Positions 58,967-64,000 of a DNA stretch of 64,000 bases are shown one piece after another. The stretch is from Rhodocollybia butyracea. Lineage: Eukaryota > Basidiomycota > Agaricomycetes > Agaricales > Omphalotaceae. How positions within the stretch are numbered: position 1 is the stretch's first letter; every line of letters starts with the position of its first letter. The stretch is taken from contig JADNRY010000122.1 of the NCBI GenBank assembly GCA_015501585.1, positions 62,001 to 126,000 on the forward strand. The letters run 5' to 3'. Position numbers and translations under genes: made by a program. The notes beneath the pieces are model-generated. The model saw nothing but the letters and a program-made list of their open reading frames with translations. It ran no database searches and was not told the DNA's origin.

Positions 58967-60975
58967 TTGTACGAAACAGGCTACAACCAGCTGTACGGGC
59001 AGAATCAGAATCAGAAGAACGACCAGGCTTCTTCCAAGGCTACTACACATCCCTCTCCCGCCCCCGCTTCTCATTTCTCGAGCTGCCGCAGGCCACCGTT
59101 GCACAGGAGCGCAGAAGCATTAAAAGGCGAGGAGCCTTCATACTTGGCTTTGTATTCCTCAAGGCCTCATTAACATTTCCGGCAAGGTGCGTTCATGTAT
59201 ACCCGCCTCTCGTCTGTTAGACCCAACTGAAGGCCGTGTAGGTTCTCAAGATCTCAAGATACAAGTACCTCTCATTTTCAAGCAAATTATCGACTCGTTG
59301 AACCTACCTTTGGATCTGTCCTCGAACGTGACTGTATGGACTATTGTTGGAGCTACGATCTTGGGATGTGTGTTATCTGCGAAATGTTTTCGTGTGATAT
59401 GCTTACTGACGTCTTTTTTGGCTTGTAGATAGTCTCGTACATATCGGAGCGATGGTTTTCGGTGACTCTCTCAATGCGGTGTTTGCACATATCGGACAGC
59501 GCGCTATACGCCAATTTGCAAGGGAGACATTTCATGAAATTCCATCTCGCAGGACAGACTGGTGGTCTGACGTGGGCAATTGACCGGGCTACCAAGTACG
59601 TGCTGGTGTGTTCTCAGTTCTTGTTGTGTCTAATTATCGGTTTTGTTTCGTATCAGAGGCATTGCTTGTTCCGAATAGCACCAACGCGGTTGGAGATATC
59701 CATGGTGTATGGTATCCTGACGTACAAATTCACCTCGGACTGTGCGGCGATCACTGCTGGCACGCTCGCTGCCTACGCATCATTTACTATCCGTACTACA
59801 TCTTGGCGAACACAATTCCGGCACCATGCGAACAAGACTGACCAGCGCGTAGCGTAGACTCGTTGATCAATTCCAAGGCGGTGATGGGCATTTGCGGGAG
59901 TATGAGAAGTCGTCAGTGAAGATTACTACGCCGTCGGCGTTGTTGAATGCAGCGTTATCTTCTCTAGCGCATTGACGATGACGATGTTAATGGCTGCTCA
60001 ACGAGTTTATAAACGGTACGTCGTACGATACTCATTAATGTTAACCAGGCTCATTCTAATCAATGCTAGGTACAAAGACACTAACCAATCTTCCGATTCT
60101 CCCTGGCTCTCAACTTCCTTCCACGGCGAACCCCAACAAAATGTCCTCGACATGGAAGTCCTCTTTAATCTCCGCGAAAACAACCTATCAAAGACGCACC
60201 ACACGCCCATCCGCCCAATATTCAATCTCCTGGTTCAAGACATCCAATTCAAGAATGTCAATTTTGTGTATAACCCGAGCTGCTCAATCTTCAGTGACCT
60301 TAGCTTCACCATTCCCGCCAGGAAACACACTGCCATCGTCGGGCCCTCGGGATGCGGAAAATCCACGATCCTAACCCTCCTCTTCAGTTTCTACGACTTC
60401 TCCTCGGAGAAGATCTCCTTCGGGGATCAAAACGTCGCGCAGGTGCAGCTTGCGAGCCTGCGGCACGACATCGGCGTTGTTCCATAGGACACACCGCTGT
60501 TCCACGCGGTGCTGTCTAATGTACGGTATTGGAATTTGGAGAGGGGAGAGCGATCCGATGGAGGCGGCGGACAGAGCGAATGCGCATGAGGTGATATTGA
60601 GTTTGACGGAGGGGTACCGGACGAAGGTTGGTGAGAGGGGTTGATGATTAGTAGGGGAGAAGCAGAGGTTAGCGGTGGCGAAGGTGTTGTTGAAGGAACC
60701 GCCGATGTTTTTTGATGAGGCGGTGAGTATTTGATTCGGGGATGAGTGTTGGGGAACGCCGACTGATTTGATTGGTTGGTTGGGCATACAGACTTCTGCG
60801 TTGGACGCCCATACCGAGGCTGAGCTCATGTATAACACTGATAATGCGCTTTTGAGGGAATCGTGCACGGGTGTGTTTGTTGCGCATCTGCTGAGGTTGA
60901 GGCGGATTTGATTGTTGTGCTGCAGGAAGGGAGGGTTGTATCTTAGGTTGTGGCAGCAGCAGCAGGCGGCGACGG
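58967..60975 (+). pseudogene. ATM1: Atm1-type mitochondrial ABC transporter, decayed
   Basis: Ordered pieces of an Atm1/ABCB7 half-transporter, the mitochondrial exporter needed for cytosolic Fe-S protein assembly. They are a Ser/Pro-rich presequence-like start; KIQVPLIFKQIIDSLNL; GQRAIRQFARETF; GQTGGLTWAIDRATK; TRLEISMVYGILTYKF; NVLDMEVLFNLREN; Walker A GPSGCGKST (about 60341-60367); [35 protein letters not shown]; and VFVAH. A TAG at 60485-60487 stands where the family has Gln of VVPQDTP. Several frame breaks separate the transmembrane pieces. The signature LSGGEKQR is damaged near 60640-60670, and a large central part is absent. Not functional; a working copy must lie elsewhere. Confidence 0.9.
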
Positions 60976-62174
60976 ATTTGATTGAGAAATGTGTTAATTG
61001 ACGATGAAATGGGACGGTTGCAGTGGACAATACATATATCACTCATGTGGTATCGTGGACTGGTAATGTATAATCTATAGATGGCCGTCTGGAATTGATC
61101 GAAGAAGGGGTAAATCGACGAAGTAATTGAGGATAGTATGGGTGAAGTGACATATCATATGTATTGGGGACTACTATGTAGTCCGATTTCAAAAACAGGT
61201 GGCCAAGGTATAGACAGGCAATCTGTCGGGTTCTACCGGGAGAGGTCTGAGGCCGTTTACTACTTAGGGACATCTGAATTACACGTGTCTTGAGGTCTGA
61301 GGCATCGATGGCACCAGTCCTGTGTGCGAGACTCCTCAGAGCTTTAGTCAATCACCACTACGACTGCTACTCTCTATTGCATTTCGCCTGAAACTTCCAT
61401 CGCCGTATCTTTCCAATCCACTTACGCCTGTCTAGATTTATTTCTCAGAATTAAAATTACTACTAACTGAAGCAGCTATGGGTACCCCGCCCACATCTTG
61501 GAATAAAATCACCTTTAGTCTTCAGCGACGGCGTTGCTCCGGGAACTCAAAAGTCCAACGTTGAATATGTTGAAGGGCCCAATTGACTCCGCTGAGTCCA
61601 CTCGGCCGTGTACAATACTGCTATCATCTGGGTGATGGGATATGTCACGCATCAGGTTATTTGTAAGGATGGCAGTGGTATACTTACTCTGTCGTGGCCC
61701 ATGGCTCCGATGATTTATGTGAGATTACCTTTCATAATCGCCACTAGCCTCTGTTGATGTCCACGCTCGCGCACATTTGCTGTCATGGCCGTCCATACCA
61801 CTCAATGATTCGCAGAGCTCAATCTTATCAGCTCATGATTCGCAGAACTCAATTGTATCAGCTCCGCAGGCCTTAGCTCTTCAATGTCGTTTCTACTAAT
61901 GTTCGTGCTATATCGCCTCCAGTTTCAAGGCGTGTTTAGATGAGACACTTGGATTAATAGACTTTTATTCTTCATACGGACACTTAGATATGAAACTTGA
62001 AGTACTTGCAAGATAGGAATCGATAGTGCGGAGCCCTGAGCCCTGATACCGTCATGTGGCCAGATCATGCGACACAATTACTATTGGACTCCAGATAGAA
62101 TCGGACTGAATAAGTTCACTTGACAGGCGTATATATGAACGAAGGTTGTTCTGCGTTCTTGTCTTTTGCCCACC
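60976..62174. other. Intergenic, nothing recognised
   Basis: No gene supported. Contains a short direct repeat ATGATTCGCAGA at about 61806 and 61836. Confidence 0.5.
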
Positions 62175-64000
62175 ATGTCACAACACGTCCCAGCACAAAC
62201 AATCAGAGAACAAGGCAATAACAGGTATGAACACAGGATTTATGACCGGTTTGATACTCACTGATGAATGCTTCCGTCTAGGTTCTTTCCTGGTGCCCAC
62301 AGTTTTTCAATCAGCGAGTCGCAGTTCATTGACAATTCCACCACCACTATCAATAACTACCACCCAACAATCCCAAGTAGGTGACTAGCTCATCTGCATG
62401 AGGAAACTGACTTTCTGTAGAGAAAAATGTAAAGCAGAAACTTCGAGAGGAATTGAAGTTTGTTGAAAATGCAGGAATTGACAATGATAAGATATGTTTG
62501 CCAGACACAAGAAGAGATGTTATCAAGAATATTATTGATTGGGTCCAAGTCAAGGATGACAGCACATCCAGGACATATATACTTTGTGGGGAGGCTGGCA
62601 CGGGAAAGTCCGCCATTGCTCATACAATTGGAAAAGAGCTTCAGGAACATCAATTTCTTGTTGCATTCTTTGCCTTCAACCGGTCATTGCTTGAGAGTAG
62701 GACACCTAGCAATGCTTTGCGCAATATTGCTTATACTCTGGGTGTTGGTGACCATGACTTTGCAGAAGGATTGTTCCAAGCTTTCAAAGAAGATCCTAGT
62801 ATCTCAGGGAGTACAAGCATTCAGAGACAATGGGAAAAGCTCATTGTGGGACCTGCTCAAAGGGTTGACCCAGCCAAACAGGTAGTCATCATATTTGATG
62901 CTTTGGATGAATCTGGTCCCCAGATGCCAGATGAGCCAAGAGATAGACTGCTCTCAGTGCTGATGAGTGGAATACCTGATCTTCCATCCAATTTTCGGGT
63001 CTTTGCAACATCTAGATTGGAAAATGATATTATAGTTTATGTGGAAAAGTTTATAAAAAGGGATCCCTCTGTTAAAGTTCAGAGGATGAGGGACATCAAA
63101 GGGACAGATGAAGATATATACAGATTTGTGGTGAAAAAAATGACAAATCAGGGAGGAGGGCTAGGTATTTTAGAAGAGTCCCAGTGTAGGGTTCTTGCCA
63201 CAAAAGCAGAAGGGTATTTCCAATGGGCATCCACTATTTGCAAAGAACTCTGTGGGGGTGGGAAGGGAGGCATATCAATCCAAATACGTTTCCGAGAATT
63301 CATGGCTACAGCCCCAGGTAGTAACACGACTTTGACACCCCTTGATAAGCTGTACATGACCATACTTGAACAGTGTTTTGATCAAGAGGCAATGGAAAGA
63401 TACCAAGATGTGATGGGCCTTGTATTATCTGTATTCAAACCACTTTCAAGGACCTCATTGAAAAGAATTCAAATCATGTGTCCTCAGCATCAGAGTAGAC
63501 TAGGAAACAGAGACAGGGAGAGAAGTGACACTACTATTGATGCGGTGATCTGTTTTCTGGGATCTCTCTTTGCCGGTGTTGATACATTGAGTGCTCCAGT
63601 AAGACCTGTGCACACATCTGTCCATGACTTTCTTTTAGATGAAGGTCGAAGTGGAAAGTTTGCAGTCAATACTTCTCAAGGGCACACCACCTTGGTATGG
63701 GGTTCACTTCACCTGATGATAAAAGATTTGCACTTCAATATGTGTGATTTTGAGAGTTCTTATGTGTTCAACTCAGAGGTGAAAGATATAAAAGATAGGA
63801 TAGCCAAAGGGATTCCACAGGAACTTGAATATGCATGCTGTTTTTGGGATGAACATCTATCTCAAATTATGGCAGATAAGAGTTTGGTAACTTTGGTAGA
63901 GAAATTTTGGTACAAATCCTCTCTGTTTTGGTTAGAAGTCTTGGGTGTATTGGAAAAGATCCACATGGTGTCTAGAGCTATTGAAAATGTCAGGAAATCT
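62175..64000 (+). CDS. NACHT (NLR-like) protein, 5' part
   Basis: Exons are 62175-62224, 62282-62376 and 62421 to beyond the window, with introns of 57 and 44 nt. The N-terminus has FPGAHSFSISESQFIDN, resembling the short motif at the start of many agaric NLRs. CLPDTRRDVIKNIIDW leads into the NACHT NTPase: Walker A GEAGTGKSAIAH (about 62589-62620), Walker B VVIIFDALDESG (about 62881-62916), then VFATSRLE (sensor-like Arg) and HTSVHDFLLDEGRSGKF. The helical part continues to the window end, open and intact. Fungal NLRs act in non-self recognition or regulated cell death, usually with WD40, ankyrin or TPR repeats C-terminally; that part is outside this window. Confidence 0.9.

Overview
The window looks like the nuclear genome of a mushroom-forming basidiomycete (Agaricomycetes). 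Its coding regions are split by many short GT-AG introns (37-70 nt). The recognisable families are typical of that group: FunK1 kinases, DUF4246 proteins, an agaric-type NACHT protein, small secreted proteins and Zn2Cys6 regulators. No tRNA, rRNA or CRISPR array was seen.

Layout. 1-1.64 kb is low-complexity DNA. 1.6-10.9 kb carries a single-pass membrane protein (1643-2826), two paralogous secreted-protein genes arranged head to head (3421-4100 minus, 5980-6697 plus), another secreted protein (7808-8442 minus), a 0.5 kb fold-back inverted repeat (9258-9775) and a hypothetical gene beginning just beside it. 12.2-14.6 kb holds two diverged tandem relatives, one with a Val-Asp repeat tract. 14.9-17.3 kb is a decayed FunK1 kinase. 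20.1-30.6 kb is the ordinary housekeeping or regulatory part: a DUF1752/DUF3295 protein, a Zn2Cys6 transcription factor with a 6-nt microexon, and a conserved hypothetical protein.

30.8-45.6 kb is the most striking region. It is a head-to-tail array of four DUF4246 genes on the minus strand, amplified as a unit of about 3.4 kb with flanks. The two inner copies read open throughout; the two outer copies carry frameshifts. A TIR-bounded insertion of about 1.45 kb sits upstream of copy 1, and a perfect-looking 90-bp hairpin sits upstream of copy 3. One 66-nt segment near the C-terminus looks like an intron but stays in frame (a possible exitron).

46-64 kb holds a 0.3 kb tandem repeat, a convergent pair of paralogous MTEYDYSP proteins, a GH67 alpha-glucuronidase, a FunK1-N-like protein, an inverted partial copy of the GH67 3' end, an Atm1-type ABC transporter pseudogene, and the 5' part of a NACHT (NLR-like) gene that runs off the window.

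Caution: single-base frameshifts occur in several otherwise well-conserved genes, some in C or G runs. They may be real lesions or uncorrected assembly indels; the sequence alone cannot decide. All gene models here come from reading splice sites and frames by eye. No database search was run, and family names rest on recognised motifs.
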